Below, one piece after another: positions 63,788 to 64,000 of a stretch of DNA of 64,000 bases. The DNA is from Allolobophora icterica (lineage: Eukaryota; Annelida; Clitellata; Crassiclitellata; Lumbricidae), in contig OY744605.1 in NCBI GenBank assembly GCA_963556255.1, positions 12,033,140-12,097,139 on the forward strand. Reading direction: 5' to 3'. The notes under the pieces were generated by a model. It saw only the letters and a list, made by a program, of their open reading frames with translations, ran no database searches and was not told the DNA's origin. The translations under genes were made by a program, and so were the position numbers. The stretch's first letter is position 1. Each line of letters opens with the position of its first letter.

Positions 63788-63869
63788 TTTGACCACAGCT
63801 TCACCAGTCTGTCATTTCCCCCAGAGCAAAACTTTTGATCCGAGCCAGCGTGAAGACAAGAAATGGCAC
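63788..63869 (-). CDS. Possible exon of a WD40-repeat protein
   Basis: On the minus strand, after an AG at 63870-63871, 26 codons read AISCLHAGSDQKFCSGGNDR then LVKLWS. This is the D-strand to Trp pattern of a WD repeat (compare the consensus SGGxDxxVKLW). The frame hits TGA at the AAG-TGA after the Trp-Ser, so a GTGATC donor at 63782-63787 would be needed; that donor is weak. No other exon is visible in the 130 bases to the window edge. It could be a fragment of an EML- or CFAP-type gene, or a pseudogene. Confidence 0.4.
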
Positions 63870-64000
63870 CTAATCCAAAGAAAGCATACACAATAATAGG
63901 TAACACACTGATAATTAATTTGACCTTACAGAAGCTCTTTAGAATCAAGGTCAAAGATGTTTAGGATTCGGATCTTCAGTGCAATAAAACACCTGTATTG

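Overview
This is a gene-poor, repeat-rich window from a metazoan nuclear genome. Two host genes on the plus strand have conventional GT-AG introns and are clearly recognisable: TIMM21 (mitochondrial import) and CYBA/p22phox (NADPH oxidase subunit). The motif TAGGCCTA/AGGCCTA occurs dozens of times, the tRNA-derived SINEs and CR1/L2-like LINEs are abundant, and the two genes resemble their vertebrate orthologues. Together these suggest a marine invertebrate deuterostome, most likely an echinoderm. That placement is an inference; no species-diagnostic gene is present.

Layout. 1-12,584: a nearly complete, apparently young Ty3/gypsy-type LTR retrotransposon on the minus strand. It has LTRs of more than 2 kb, a small ORF1 that starts inside the LTR, an intact 1870-codon gag-pol ORF, and an extra ORF3 with a PPSY motif. 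12,943-19,815: four phase-0-joined exons on the minus strand. They encode a small, cysteine-containing, N-glycosylation-rich helical protein whose exon and phase pattern is that of a class I four-helix-bundle cytokine (IL-6/G-CSF/CNTF type). This is the most interesting object in the window. Its introns hold a 2.15-kb hAT-like transposon, a LINE fragment, a SINE and (ATC)n microsatellites. 20-30 kb: transposon debris, including a SINE, a MITE, a hAT element and a second MITE that lie inside or against one another. 30,437-35,404: timm21, six exons, 235 codons. 36-40 kb: microsatellites and tandem repeats. 40,790-50,862: cyba, six exons, 197 codons, its introns loaded with hAT-type elements bounded by 8-bp target-site duplications. 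51-57 kb: a 17-bp minisatellite array split by a LINE whose endonuclease-RT ORF is open throughout. 57-60.5 kb: LINE remnants with RT and RNase H and another hAT element. 62-63.4 kb: two more hAT-type elements. 63.8 kb: a possible single WD40 exon on the minus strand at the window edge.

How the genes relate. TIMM21 belongs to the mitochondrial TIM23 presequence translocase. p22phox is the membrane partner of NOX enzymes and carries the proline-rich tail that binds the p47phox/NOXO1 organiser. The candidate cytokine would be a secreted signal. Immune genes lying close together (cytokine and phagocyte-oxidase subunit) is suggestive but may be coincidence. I confirmed exons by reading frames, intron phases and splice sites only; no alignment or database search was run.
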